A stretch of DNA of 64,000 nt from Corydoras sp. C115 (lineage: Eukaryota > Chordata > Actinopteri > Siluriformes > Callichthyidae), in NCBI GenBank assembly GCA_019802505.1, contig JAFMOC010000420.1, forward strand, positions 1 to 64,000, written 5' to 3'. The position numbers and the translations under genes are program-made. Positions 10,705 to 22,656 of the stretch are shown here, one piece after another (position 1 is the first letter of the stretch; the number at the start of each line of letters is the position of its first letter). The notes below the pieces were generated by a model that was given only the letters and a program-made list of their open reading frames with translations, was not told the DNA's origin and ran no database searches.

Positions 10705-11070
10705 TGTCACGGTAGTCTACCTCGGAATAAGAAGGAATAGGAAGCGCATAGGAAGCGCAGAACCGGCGCGTTTACACGCGCTGAAGGGAGCCAGGCACGC
10801 AGGTAGCAGAAGAACGGGATTTATTTAAAGGTGCAGTGCACCAAAAAACATGAGGTACAAAAAGACTAGTGACATCAAACACACAACGACCAGCACCGAG
10901 GACGAGAAACAACGGAAATAAATACAAAAAGACACCCGACCACGTGCACAAAACAAACCAATGACAATAAGGAATTAATTAACAAAACTAATGACCAATG
11001 AATGTTAATTAACTCAAACGAACGGAACGAAACAGAGAACAGGTGACAGGTGCCCTAGGCACCTGTTACA
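10705..11070 (-). mobile_element. N1-type solo LTR
   Basis: Minus-oriented 366-bp LTR ending (in +) in the palindrome GGTGCCCTAGGCACC and CTGTTACA. An exact 5-bp duplication GGTGG flanks it at 10700-10704 and 11071-11075, so it is a solo LTR left after internal recombination. Confidence 0.9.
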
Positions 11071-11075
11071 GGTGG

Positions 11076-12259
11076 TAAATAAGATCAGTACTTACAAAGG
11101 GTGCAAGTCCATTGAACATAATGTTAAAGTTCAAATGGTTTTATTTGTCATTCCAACATTATACATTGGTGTATAGTACACAGTGAAATTATACAACTTT
11201 CTCCAGGAACTAAACAAATTTCTCCAGGAACAAGATGCTACATGAACAATGAAAAAACAACACAACAAAAAGTACATTTGTGCAGTAGAGAGTTCAATAC
11301 AAAATTAAAATTACAAAAGACCATTTACAATATACAGGATAATACACATTACCCACTAGTAGCATGAGCTGTAAGGTGCAAATTGGTATAAATGTAAAAC
11401 TGTATTTTAGGAATTTTATCCATAGATTTTAATTTATGCATTTTAGCAGCTATCAGCAATTAGCAGCAATTTTATCCATTTTTTATGTGTCAGTAAGTGT
11501 ATGTATGTGTTGACTCCAGACATTTCATGAGTGCAATTGTTCATACCTGACTAGTAATGCACTAGTAATGATGTTTCAAAAGGGTGAATTTGCCATTTGA
11601 AACCCACTGGTGAGTTTATCTACAGTACAGGCACAAAATTGCCAAGGTGGGTTCTTTGATGCTGCAAAGCATGTCTCCTCATCTGGAAAACCCACTCCAG
11701 TGTTTATGCCCAGGCCGACTTTTCCAGGCCCAGAACTTTGCCCTCCCACCCCACCCTGCCCTAACCCTCCAACCCCACTGGGTTCATGAAAGAACCATAA
11801 TACACTCCTGTAATAGACTGCCTGTGATGGGTTTTCAGTTAATTAACGATAGGTCTTGTGTTACTCAATGACTTTTGTTTGCCCAGTGACATGCTTTTCT
11901 TTTATTTAAAACCGTTTCCATTCTAATTTCAGCCTGGAGATTGTAAGTTCTGTTAGGCCCTGTCTAAAGAAATTTCTGTTTGCTTTGTTTTTTACCTTCC
12001 TGTTTAAAACATTACAAATTTCTACCCGCAACCAGGTATTCTTAGTGATCTCTATGCACTACTTACCTGGACCTAACTCAACAAAATGCTTCAGGAATCA
12101 AATGTTTACAAATGTAATTAAGCAACGTATACACAAGGTGGCAGGTTCAGTTAACATCAATGCATTGTGACAGATACAAATAAGAAAGGTAAAAACAGGA
12201 AAGAACTGGTTCACACATGCATAAACAGTTTTTTTGGAGACTGCTACTGCAATTCAGTT
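11076..12259. other. Spacer and 5' flank of the first intact V gene
   Basis: No coding sequence. From about 11795 onward the sequence is duplicated upstream of the second intact V gene at about 17965. The shared blocks are CCTGTGATGGGTTTTCAG and CAAGGTGGCAG, so the duplication unit includes roughly 460 bp of promoter-proximal DNA. Confidence 0.65.
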
Positions 12260-12843
12260 ATGGCACTGGTTATGCAACTTTGTCTTTTGTTCTTAATTTT
12301 AGGTAAGTACTTTTTTATTAATTCACCATAAATTAATGCATACACACAGCAATGGAATGTTTTATTAATTTGTCAAATTGTAAATCAAAATAATAATTAT
12401 TATTATAATAATTATTATTTATAGCTACTACCATATTTTAAACATCATAAATATGTGTACTCATACTAGATCAGTTTTAGTTATTTGGAATTTGGTCAAA
12501 ACAAAAATTATTGTAAAGTTTAAAGTACAGCCTACAGTCTATTTTATTTTTCAGGTGATATTTTTGCACAAGAAATATATCCAGTTTCAGAAAAAAAGGA
12601 TGTCTTGGAGGGAAATTCTGTTATGCTCTCCTGCAAATACACACTGAGTGCTGGAAGTACTCTGTATTGGTATCGCCAGTATTCCACATCCAGACCAGAG
12701 TTACTCATTTTGATATATGAGAATAAAAAGATAAACATTTCAAAGTTTTCTGCATGGACCAATAAAGAAAAAAATCAAGTATATCTGAATATCACCTCTG
12801 CTGCAATATCAGACTCTGCACTGTACTACTGTGCCCTGAGGCC
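12260..12843 (+). CDS. T-cell receptor alpha/delta V gene, intact
   Basis: Two exons: leader 12260-12302 (MALVMQLCLLFLIL) with donor GTAAGT, a 252-bp intron, and V exon 12555-12843 after a TTTTTCAG acceptor. The V domain, which rearranges to form the antigen-binding part of the receptor, has the first cysteine in LSCKY, tryptophan in YWYRQY, and the second cysteine in DSALYYCALRP. The frame is open through the join, and the recombination signal starts at the next base. CDR1 carries two residues (TL) more than the downstream paralogue, from a 6-bp indel. Alpha versus delta use cannot be decided from the germline segment. The YYCAL end favours a TRAV-type gene. Confidence 0.92.
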
Positions 12844-12881
12844 CACAGTTACAAAAAAACATGCCAGACTATACAAAAACC
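12844..12881 (+). promoter_or_regulatory. V recombination signal, 22-nt spacer
   Basis: Heptamer CACAGTT (12844-12850), 22-nt spacer, and nonamer ACAAAAACC (12873-12881), an exact consensus nonamer. It is a long-spacer signal, as expected on the 3' side of TRA/TRD V segments. Confidence 0.92.
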
Positions 12882-12899
12882 AAGTCTTTGCCAGGTAGT

Positions 12900-13504
12900 G
12901 GGGAAAAGCAGTCTAAATTCAAACAATCATACATACAGTTTATTTTCTGTGTACTTGTAAATCAAAATGTACTATATTCAAATGCACATGGTACAAATGT
13001 TTACAAATTTTCCAGTAGTACAGTTGTATTTTCACATTTTTACTAAAAATTTAAAAAACTAAAACACTTAACAGCTATTTATAAAACACAGAAAATTATA
13101 TATGTATATTCAATATATGACCAGAAGTATTAGGATTCGCTTACAACTTCATGCTTCCAGTTTCTGGAAACAGTTTTTTTTTTGTTTGTTTCAGCACCAC
13201 TGTGCTAATACCAGATTCATAAAGACATAGTTGAGTTAGTTAGAAGGAGTTAGGTAGACTTACCACATCTTACACAATTGTGACAGTACATATAGTTAAA
13301 CATTAAACTTCACATACAAATTAGGTAATCACAAATCATTTAGGTGTATTGTGTTTTTTGTAACCCCTCCTCTGCACATTTTTTTCTTTACATTTTATTT
13401 TACATGTCTCTTGGGGTGTAGACTACATTTTATGCTGGGAATTTTGTAGTCATCTTAAAACCTTAAAATAGAAATCAATTGCTAGTTTAATTAAACTGGG
13501 CTCT
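12900..13504. other. Non-coding flank
   Basis: AT-rich. The first 120 bp are similar to the 3' flank of the second V gene (19030-19150), marking the right side of the V duplication. The rest has no recognisable feature. Confidence 0.5.
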
Positions 13505-13508
13505 GTCA

Positions 13509-13907
13509 TGAAGGGATAAAATTTAAAGTGCTCCATGAACAAAGACACATCAAGTCTGGCGGATGAAGCTCAAGGGCACCAAGCAGTATTGAACTCCCCC
13601 AGATAAGGGAAGGAACGGTGTGTTCACCCCCCCACAGAACTCCTTCGGTGAGATGTTTTAGAAATGAGGGATGGTTTTTACAATAAATAGAGTCAGCAAC
13701 TAAACTTTGAGGCTCTGTCTTGGAGAGGCTTGGTGCTGTGCTGAGGTCAGTGCCGATCAAGATCTTGGGCTTATCATGGAAGAACACTGCTTTGACTCAG
13801 TTTGCCATAAATAAACCACTTGATTCTAATAACTCTTAAATCAACTGTACTGTGGTCTTTCGACGACTTCATAAAAGGTACATCGAGGAAATTAAGATTT
13901 CCTAACA
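13509..13907 (+). mobile_element. Solo LTR of the ERV family
   Basis: 399 bp from TGAAGGGATAAAAT to ATTTCCTAACA, the same ends as the proviral LTRs at 23073 and 41054. A 4-bp target duplication GTCA lies at 13505-13508 and 13908-13911. The 4-bp size fits gamma/epsilon-type retroviral integration. Confidence 0.9.
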
Positions 13908-13911
13908 GTCA

Positions 13912-14335
13912 CACCTGCCCCCTCTGATGCCCGCACTTCCCACTGATATGTCTGAGGCTTTTAATAGTTCTACTCACCGTTCCTACTCACTGGAGTTGTG
14001 ATCACCTGTTTCTCATTTCCTTTCCTGCCCTCTCTACTATTTAAGTCCCATCTCGGTTTCTGTTCTTCGCAATGGTTCATGGCACTCACTGTGTTTTGCT
14101 CTCGCTGTCTCATAGGATTAACTCTGCTCAATATTGGACTGCTGCTTTTCACTCTCTCAGTGTCAGTGATCGTTCTCATCGCAGACATAATGAATGTTTT
14201 TCTGTTTCAGTTTTTCAACTGATTATTTTGGTGGGTGTTTTCCCAGGACGATGTTAGCGATCGCATTCATCACGGGATACACCGTCCATGTGGACTTGTG
14301 TGTTGTACTGGCTCCTTGTTTTGTTTTTTACTTTC
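13912..14335 (+). mobile_element. Degenerate chromovirus-like LTR
   Basis: Local order resembles the LTR at 26403: a TTTCAGG/CATAGGATTA block, GGACT...CTG, CAGTGATCG and CATCGC. It is much diverged. It may be the 5' LTR of the decayed gypsy element that follows. Confidence 0.4.
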
Positions 14336-14339
14336 TGTA

Positions 14340-17040
14340 ATTTATGTGATTTCCAAGACTGTGTTTATCAAAATCAAACCCAGACCCAAATTACAGGATA
14401 CAAAAGTGAAAGTAAGTGGATATTCGGGAGAGAAAATGCATGGTCAAAGTGAAACACCAATAAAGGAAACACACACTTACATTCATAGTAGTACATAGAA
14501 ATGTACAAACAATATTGGGTTTATCTGCTTGTGAGAAACTGAACCTAGTAAAGAGAGTACTAGTAGTAGAAAATGAAGAGGATACAGATGAACTATAATG
14601 AACTGAAGAAAGAATACAGTGATCAGCGACCTATTTTAAGGTCTATACTGTCTTCCTGAAAAAACACAAAATTAGTGTGGACAAGAGTATACCACCAGTC
14701 ATTAATCCATGTCAAAATGTTCCATTTGCTTTTTAAAAGTCCTTGAAAGATGAATTAGACAGGATGAAACGACTGAAAGTAATTTAAGAGAATGATGTAC
14801 CAACTGAATGGGTGAACTCATGTGGACATCAGCATGGATATAAGAAACTTGAACAGAGCTATAAAGAGAGAACATTTCAAATTTCCTACCAGAGAAGAGA
14901 TAATGTCACAGTTTGCTAATGCAAAGTACTTCAGCAAGCTAGATCAGTATTTTTGCAGTTGAAATTGGACAATGCGAGTTCAAGATGAAGTGTATCACAA
15001 AACGATTCTCGATAGAGTGGACACATCTATAGACGATATTATAGAATGGGATAGCATGAAAGGTGAGCATGACAAGAGGCTAAAAAGTATTTTAGAGGTG
15101 ACAAAAAAGCAAACTTAAGGCTGAACAAAAAGAAATGCCAGCTTGGTGTGAAGGAACTGACATTTATTGGAAAAGTTTTGAGCAGTGAAGGCATTAGACC
15201 TGATACATGTAAAATTTCAGCAACTGAAAACATGCAAAGATCACAATGCAAAAAGGATGTGCAAAGACTTAATGGGATGATATACTACATGGGAAAATTC
15301 ATACCCAATCTCTCTGATCATATGTGCCACTGAGACATCTGACAGAAAAGAGAACAGAATGGGAATGGTATCATGAGCATGAAAAGGCTTGGAAAGATTC
15401 GTCTTCAACGATACTCATTGGCTGTGAGGTAAACTGATGTATACAGCGGACACATTGTCAAGACCAGTTGATACAAAGGAGCAGGTGGCAAATAAATTTA
15501 ATGATTATGTAGATGCTTATGTGGACATGATTACAGGTACAATGCTGGATTTGGATGTGAAAATGGAGCTGTTTAAAACAGAAACTAACATGGATGAACC
15601 TTTGAAAAAACTGCCTCAAATCATCATAAATGGATGACTCAGCATGAATCAATGTTGTTCTCCTGATGGCACGGAATAATGTAACTGCAGGAGAAGGAGA
15701 TTTAATCTGCAAAGGCAGCAAAATAGTAATACCGAAGAGCTTATGTTCTCAAAAAGATACACGTGGGGCACCTTGCAATTGAAAAATGTAAGAGAAGAGT
15801 GCAAGAGGTGATGTATTGGCCGAGAATTAATCAAGACAAAGCAAATGAGGTGTCTGCTTTTTCAACATATATGTGATATCATCATCTGCGATATCATTCA
15901 GGCGGCACGGTGGCTTAGTGGTTAGCACGTTCGCCTCTCAGCGTTAGGGATTCCCGGTTCGAATCCCCATCTGGGTGGAGTTTCCATGTTCTCCCCGTGT
16001 CTGCGTGGGTTTCCTCCGGGTTCTCCGGTTTCCTCCTACAGTCCAAAAACATGGATCAAGTCAATTGAATTCTCAAAATTGCCCCATATAGAGTGTGTCT
16101 GTGTGAGTGAGTGTGTGCCCAGCGATGGATTGGCGCCCTGTCCTGGGTCTATCTGCCCAGCGCCTGAGATGTTCTCCCCTGGATGGGCATGGGGAACCCC
16201 ATCGCGACCCTAATAGAGGATAAAAGCGGGAGATAATGAATGAATGAACGATATCATTCAAGCAATCGTGCTGAACAGCTCAGTGCCCAACAGACCATAT
16301 CAGAAAGTGGGGGCTGACCTATTTGTGTGTGCTGCAAATGACTACATTGTGGTGTATAGATTACTATTCACTTTATTAAGAGGTCTGCAGACTATACACT
16401 ATCACTACAAAATCAGTAATAACATTATTAAAGGCCATTTTTGCAAGACACAGTGTGCTGAGTGAGGTTTTCACGGACAACAAACCACGATTCTCCTGTG
16501 AGGACTGTTAGACGCTGTGCAAAAGAGTGGAATTTTGTCAAGTTACACAATGTTAAGTGCTCACTTTCCACAGTCGAACGGCCTGGTGGAAAAATCAGTT
16601 CAGACTGTAAAGAAGCTAAAAACAGTAAAACTGACTACTTCAAAGGTTAGTGTACCGCACAACGCCACTAGAGACTGTTATTTGAAAACAAAGGAGGGGG
16701 AGAAGGATAAGAAGTTTAAAGAACAACAAAGAGCAAATCAGAAGTTCTACTATGACAAAGGACCTACCAGAATTGCATATTTGTGACCAGGTGAGGCTTA
16801 AAGATAAAAACTAACCCCATGGCACAAAAAGCAAAGGTTGGTTCTTGGTGAAATTTAACCAAGATCATACAGCATGCAGATTGAAGATGGTGCTGTGCTA
16901 AGAAAGAATCTTCGTGACCTCTTGGGACCAGCTAAGGCAGATCAGCGCAATAATAAAGCTGCTGAACAACCTCAACATCAAGAAACCTCTTTATCAGAGA
17001 AATTAACTCCCAAACAAGAACAAATACTTCAAGTCTTCAA
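14340..17040 (+). pseudogene. Decayed Ty3/gypsy pol
   Basis: Fragments in collinear order. A protease/linker-like stretch lies near 14380-14440. The reverse transcriptase connection follows, with LTFIGKVLSSEGI (from 15153) and GMIYYMGKFIPNL (near 15280). Then comes a TADTLSR RNase H end (from 15440), an integrase core around LSAHFPQSNGLVEKSVQT (about 16545-16610), and an integrase tail near 16874-16930. Stops and shifts occur throughout, and a SINE splits it at 15901-16248. The wording resembles the K02A2.6-like gypsy proteins of fish. No function remains. Confidence 0.75.
15901..16248 (+). repeat. tRNA-derived SINE, best-preserved copy
   Basis: Contains a pol III A box TGGCTTAGTGG (15911-15921) and a perfect B box GGTTCGAATCC (15956-15966), then a body and an (ATGA)n tail. 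A 12-bp target duplication CGATATCATTCA lies at 15889-15900 and 16249-16260 and splits the gypsy integrase region. Internal promoter plus duplication support a tRNA-derived SINE mobilised by a LINE. Confidence 0.92.
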
Positions 17041-17069
17041 GTCTATATCCATGTCACCTTGGAATTACA

Positions 17070-17612
17070 TAACAGGGCGTTGTTGGCCAGGTTATTTATG
17101 TTATGTGTGGTCATGTGGTGTGGGTGTGTTTTGGGTCATGCCTCGTAATTGTGTTCACCTGGTGTTAATCACGTTCCCTATTTTAGGCACGCCGTCCCGT
17201 CTCTCGTCGCCAATAGGTCTTGTGTTCCTTGTGTCACGCTACATCCTCTTTGGCTCTCGTACAAGTCACGCCTCGTCCCGCTACTGTATCTTGTATGTTT
17301 TGTGTTGCCTCGTATTGGTCCTGTCCTGTGTTTGTGTGTACAGATCGTGTACCGCTGCTAAGATCTGCCAAGCCTCACTACAGTCGGTTGGAGCCCGCGG
17401 TTTGGAACACGGCCGCTGACGTCGTCACCCCGTGCTACTACGTCACGCCGCCTGCTCAGCGCTCCGTGTTTTTCCGCCTGCGTGCAAGCTAACCCATGCC
17501 GCTCCAAAACTGTTGTGAGGAACTAATAAACTGTGTGGCTTGTACCTCCGCTCCAGACTGAATTTGTTCCGGGTAGTGAATCCAACGCGCTCCGGTCTTT
17601 CGACCATCACAA
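17070..17612 (+). mobile_element. LTR-like block
   Basis: GC-richer block starting TGTTGGCCAGG and ending GACCATCACA, with AATAAACTG about 85 bp from its end. It may be the 3' LTR of the decayed gypsy element. No clear TSD. Confidence 0.5.
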
Positions 17613-17619
17613 TTTAAAG

Positions 17620-18395
17620 TTTGAAAGTTTTTGGCTTTGCCCAAAACTTCTAATGCACTTATTCCAACATGCAGCATTTCGGTTGAGGAGGAAGGGGGCT
17701 GTCCATATGTAGACTCGCTGTGGCTCATTTTGGTAATAATAATTGGGACTAAATGGAACGTGGCAAGGAAGCAGGATATTAAGCGCACACATTTACTCAT
17801 AAAAATATATATTTTTTTGTCAAATTCTTGCTTGAACAGCTGATCAAATATATCTATCACAAAATTTTCTTATAAATTCCTGTGAAAGTGTGTTAAACTG
17901 ATGGTCCTGTGTTGGCAGGCTATTTGTATGTGGAAGATAATGGTGACTAGAATGCACATGCATACTCCTGTAATGAACTGTCTGTGATGGGTTTTCAGTT
18001 AATTAACTATTTGTTTTTTGTTAATAAATGCTTTTTTTGTATACCCAATGACACATTTTTATTATTATTTAAGACCACCTTTGTTCTTGTTTCAGCCTGA
18101 CTTTCTGTTTCGGCCCTGTCTGTTCTGTTTGCTTTGTTTATTACTTTCCTGTTTAATAAATTACAATTTCTACCATTACCAGGCATTCTTTGTGTTCTCT
18201 ATGCACTACATACGTGGACCCGGCTTGAAAAATGGCTTCAGAAATTAAATGTTTACAAATGTAATTAAGTAACCTATACACAAGGTGGCAGATTCAGTTA
18301 ACATCTATGCATTGTGACAGCTGCGAATAAGAAAGGAAAGAACTGGGTCACACATGCACAACAGTCTTTTTGAAGACTGCTACTGCAATTCAATT
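17620..18395. other. Spacer and 5' flank of the second intact V gene
   Basis: No coding sequence before 17960. From about 17965 it is the duplicate of 11795-12259. Confidence 0.6.
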
Positions 18396-18989
18396 ATGGC
18401 ACTGGTTATGCAACTTTGTCTGCTGTTCATCGTTTTAGGTAAGAACTTTTTTATTTATTTACCATAAATTAATGCATACACACAGCAAATTAATGATCGG
18501 CCAATTTGTCAAAATGTGGCTAATAATAATAATAATTATTATAATAATTTATAACAAATACCATATTTTAAATATCTTAAAGATGTGTACTCATACTAGA
18601 TCAGTTTTATATATTTGGAATAAAAATAAAAAAATATTGTAAAGTGTTTTTAGAGTACAGCCTTATTAAATTTGAATAATTTAATAGATGCCATTTTCTT
18701 TTTTAGGTGATATTTTCGCACAAGAAATAAATCCAGTTTCAGAAAAAAAGGATGTCTTAGAGGGAAATTCTGTTATTCTATCCTGCAAATACAGTGCTGG
18801 AAATACTTTGCTTTGGTATCGCCAGTATTCCACATCCAGGCCAGAGTTACTCATTTTGATATTTGAGAATCAAAAGAAAAACATTTCAAAGTTTTTTGCA
18901 TGGACCAATAAAGAAAAAAATGAAGTATATCTGAATGTCACCTCTGCTGCAGTATCAGACTCTGCACTGTACTATTGTGCCCTGAGGCC
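18396..18989 (+). CDS. T-cell receptor alpha/delta V gene, intact duplicate
   Basis: Two exons: leader 18396-18438 (MALVMQLCLLFIVL) with donor GTAAGA, a 268-bp intron, and V exon 18707-18989 after a TTTTTTAG acceptor. It keeps cysteine in LSCKY, tryptophan in LWYRQY, and the second cysteine in DSALYYCALRP. It is a close paralogue of the gene at 12260 but lacks two CDR1 residues and has several framework changes (for example FEN for YEN, NEV for NQV). The frame is open to the recombination signal, so it looks usable. No TRAV/TRDV subgroup can be assigned from sequence alone. Confidence 0.92.
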
Positions 18990-19028
18990 CACAGTTACAA
19001 TAAAAACATGCCAGACTATACAAAAACC
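18990..19028 (+). promoter_or_regulatory. V recombination signal, 23-nt spacer
   Basis: Heptamer CACAGTT (18990-18996), exactly 23-nt spacer, nonamer ACAAAAACC (19020-19028). One base longer in the spacer than the upstream paralogue. Confidence 0.93.
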
Positions 19029-19029
19029 A

Positions 19030-19770
19030 AAAAGTTAGTGAAAGCAGCCTAAATTTAAACATTCATACATACATTTTACTTTCTGTACACGTGTAAAACC
19101 AAATGTTCTATATTCAAATGCACATGGTGTAAGTGTTTACAAATTTATATTTGGAGTAAAATAGTTGTATTTCCACCATTGTTTATTTTTTTAACTTCAT
19201 TAAAATAAAATAAAACCACACATATAACAATACAATTCATTTTTGGTAACTGCACTTTCTGGATTCATGAACCAAATGTCTTTAATGTAATTACTGTATT
19301 GTTTGCATATCTCTTTCCTGCATCATAATTGTCTGTATTGCATGCATATAGTTCATTAATTTTTCCTATTATTATATGACGTGAGAATGCATGTCAGTTC
19401 AATAAAACTTTTATTGTTGTTGTTTTTTTAATTCACAGCTATCTACTGTCACAGATGGCCAATTTTAGACTGACACAAATTTTGTATTGTGTAAGGAATG
19501 ATGGGATTAATTGCAATGACTTGGAAAGTTGTTACTTGGCATGAAAATAATCAAAAAAACACAATTTCCATTGCATTCCATTCAGATCTGCCACAACATT
19601 ACCTGCTAAGATAATTTTTGTGATATTGCTCAGGAGAAATTGTTAATTTGGACAGGGTAGGTAGTCACTCAGCCATGCTGTTTTTCGAACAGTTATTATT
19701 AAGTGTACATAGTTCATTTAGCACTTTTTTTGTTTTGTTTTTACAATATTTTTGATGGCATATATTATAT
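19030..19770. other. Non-coding flank
   Basis: AT-rich. The first 120 bp are shared with the 3' flank of the first intact V gene. Nothing else is recognised. Confidence 0.5.
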
Positions 19771-19773
19771 TAG

Positions 19774-19940
19774 GGGCAGTACTGTGGCTTAGTGGTTAAC
19801 ATGTTCGCTTCTTAGCGCTGGGCATCCAGGTATGGATTCTAATCTGGGTGGAGTTTCCTTGAAAAGTCTTGTTTTCTCGTTTTCTCTCACAGTCCGAAAA
19901 CATGGTATCTGCCCAGTACCAGAAACATTCTCCCCTGGAA
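19774..19940 (+). repeat. Decayed SINE
   Basis: Matches the head (TGTGGCTTAGTGGTTA) and part of the body of the SINE at 15901, with many substitutions and a missing middle. Confidence 0.65.
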
Positions 19941-20185
19941 AGATGGATTCCAAATTATTACTCAAATTATAGTTGTTTCAGATTTTTCTAAATGTTCTAT
20001 GCAAATGACAGTCAGTACAATACAAGTCATCAATTGTTGGAGTATAAATCTAATTTTATTGAACAAACCTCCCAATGATAACAGTATATTCTTCTTCCAA
20101 AAAATCTAAATGCATTGTTCCAAATTATGCACAACAGAGTTGTGAAAAATGAAAATTTTAAAAGTTGAATTGCAGCATTGAAAGG

Positions 20186-21799
20186 TGTAACGGGTGCCTA
20201 GGGCACCTGTTTTTCTGTCGTCCTGTTCTTTTGTTTTTGGGTTCTGTGTTTTTGTCATTGTGTCTAATTAATTAGCTGTCTCGTCTGGGTGGTTTAGTTA
20301 ATTAGCGTCTGGGTTTCATTGGTTGTTTCTGTGCACATGATGGGATGTGTTAGGGCATTTAGTTCCGTGGTTACATGTCGTCCGTGCGCGTCTTCGTTTT
20401 AAGTTACACTTGTCTGTATGTACCTGTGTGTTTGGTGTTTGTGCACCTCAATAAAATTCCACGTTCATACTACTTGCGTGCCTGGCTCCCTTCTGCGCGT
20501 TAGAGCGCTGCGGCTCTGCGCTGTATTTGCTCAGCCGCATTTAGTTCCAGGTGGACGAGTGTGACAGAAAGACGAGCCATTCGTTTGGGGAGTCGAGAGC
20601 CCAGGTAGGTGTTTTTTAAATTTTTCTTTGGGGGGGCCGTATAGCCTGGGGGCCCGGAGCCCGGGTAGCGGCTCAAACAGTATTGCGGAGTATAGCGACT
20701 CCGATGAGGAATGGTTGTGGAGGTACGGGTTTGAGGCGCTTTGTGCGGAGGAAGGTCTGGACCTGGTTCAGATTTCCGATGACGAGGCGGGCGAATCATA
20801 CCTGTATGGGCATATTCTGCCCATGCGCACCCTCCGCAACTCTGAGGAGTTCTGGACGGAGGGTCCAGTCCAGTTTGTAAAACCCCCGGTGGCGAGATCC
20901 GGATGCAGAGCGCGTCGACGGCGTGGAGGGAAGCCGCAGCGGGCGCACGGGGCAGCTGCGGAGCGCGAAGCGTGCACTGCGGGACAGTCACGTGACGCGA
21001 CCGCGCCGGTACGCGCTGTGTCTGGGTCGCGCTGCGAGGGGGCGGTACCGGAGCCGCCGCTCGAGTACGTGAACGTGTTGTGTATGTGTATGTGTCGTAT
21101 GATCAGTCCGTCTCCCCTATGTCTGATATGTTTGTGTCTATGTGTTTGAGCATTGCGGTGGTGGTGTATGTGTTCTGTGTGCAGGATGGAGAGCCCGAGG
21201 TGCCGGCCGAGGTCCGCCCAGCGTGCGTGCCTGCCGAGGTCCGCCCAGCGTGTGTGCCCGCCAACGTCCTGCCAGCATGCGTGCCCGCCAAGGTCCTGCC
21301 AGCGTGCGAACCCGCCAAGGTCCTGCCAGCGTGTGTGCCTGCTGAGGTCCTGCCAGCGTGCGTGCCCGTCGAGGTCCTGCCAGTGTGCGTGCCCGCCGAG
21401 GTCCTGCCAGTGTGCGTGCCCGCCGAGGTCCTGGCAGCGTGCGTGCCCGCCGAGGTCCTGCCAGCGTGCGTGCCCGCCGAGGTCCGCCCAGCGTGTGAAT
21501 CCGCTGAGGTCCAGCCAGCATGCGTGCCCGCCGAGGTCCTGCCAGCGCGCGAACCCATCCTGAAGCCCAGGGACGTCACGCCGCCCATCCCGAGGCCCAG
21601 GGGTGTCACGCCGCCCATCCCGAAGCCCAGGGGCGTCACGCCGCCCATCCCGATGCCCAGGGGCGTCACGCCGCCCAGCCCGAGATCCAAGGGTCCGCGC
21701 GCCGTCCAGCCCGAAGTCAAGGGTCCGCCCAGCGTGAGCGCTGCGCCTCTGCGCTGTATTTGCCCAGCCGCGTTTAGTTCCAGGTGGACGAGTGTGACA
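20186..21799 (+). mobile_element. N1 element, copy B, 3' LTR mostly deleted
   Basis: 5' LTR 20186-20566 (381 bp). An exact 5-bp target duplication AAAGG lies at 20181-20185 and 21800-21804. Only the last ~64 bp of the 3' LTR remain (about 21736-21799), joined directly to the internal repeat array. Since the TSD is intact, the loss happened after insertion, or the deleted form itself was copied. Confidence 0.92.
20628..21735 (+). pseudogene. N1 repeat protein, frameshifted (copy B)
   Basis: The same layout as copy A. The conserved acidic block (EEWLWRYGFEALC...YLYGHILP) lies in the frame from 20628. A shift near 21075-21100 moves the hydrophobic stretch and about a dozen VPAEVLPAC-type 9-residue repeats into the frame from 21080. 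The 10-residue GVTPPIPKPR units follow. The stop of this second frame lies at the 3' LTR remnant. Confidence 0.6.
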
Positions 21800-22656
21800 A
21801 AAGGTCAATGAACTAATATATTTTGGTGAAATCAAAAACATCCTAATAGGCCACATATTAACATAGGATGAATATTTTTATTCCTCTGAGACAGTATTCA
21901 AATGCAATGTTCAATTTGTGGTTACTGTGATTTGCAGTGCTTTTGATTGTGACTATGTATTAAACTTGACACTGATTTTGCTCTTTAGATTTTTAGAATA
22001 TTTATTTTTCAGGATAGTTTTTAATAAACAATGTCTTTTGTTTGTTTGAGTATCTCTCGCCACATGATTCCGGCCCAAAGCATGACTCCGTCAGCTCTTT
22101 GCTGTCACAGAATTTCTGCGACATAGTGGCCATCCACCAACCATCCACTACTCTATCCATCTGGACAATTTTGTTTTCACAACAATCATCAGTAAACAAG
22201 ACTGTTTAAAAAATTTTCTTTTGTATGTCTGAACACACTGGAACAATTTTTGTTTTTGAGCACTAGTTAGGGGTGGATGAATAGTCCACACCACTGTAAG
22301 CCTTTAAACTATTCTACGCCTTGAGGTTCGCTGGAATCCAGACTGTTTGCTTGTTTGTAATGGCATTTTAGCAAGTGCTCACTTATTCCAATAAATTTGT
22401 CTGGCAGAAACCTTCCTCATTATGCCTTTATCTGCATGAACCCATCTCTAAATCAGTATCATGAATGATGATCATGCATACGTTTTCTTAAAATATCTAA
22501 TATTTTCATACCTTGTCCTGGGCATTGCACCATTTGACACTTTTCAGCAGCAGAGGAATTCTTTCACTTTCCCATATTGCTTGAAATTCTGGCCCGCATA
22601 ATAATGTTGAACATCATTTTTAAGTAATTTCCTTTAATTGGGTTCACCTGGCAAAC

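Larger units (their letters stand above)
19946..22656 (-). mobile_element. Tc1/mariner-type (ISRm11-like) transposon, larger part
   Basis: Minus-oriented DNA transposon whose 3' end is at the left (TTCCAAATTATTACTCAAAT from 19948). It is split by N1-B, with host sequence resuming at 21800. A decayed transposase lies in 22000-22480: a VMLWAGIMW-like stretch and the phrase CTTGTTTACTGATGA are readable with frameshifts. I recognise this as a common fish Tc1-superfamily type. Its 5' end is not adjacent: it is at 55138-55273 on the opposite strand, because copy E and then an inversion separated the two. Confidence 0.7.

Noticed and set aside
15905..15975. A tRNA gene
   Set aside because: A and B boxes are present but there is no cloverleaf. 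The sequence is a SINE head with a tail and target duplication.
3335..19028. J or D segments near the V genes
   Set aside because: I found no FGxG-type J frame with an adjacent 12-spacer signal. Only V-side signals are present.
20768..21856. 362-codon minus ORF as a collagen-like protein
   Set aside because: Antisense to N1-B, crossing its LTR remnant and the target duplication.
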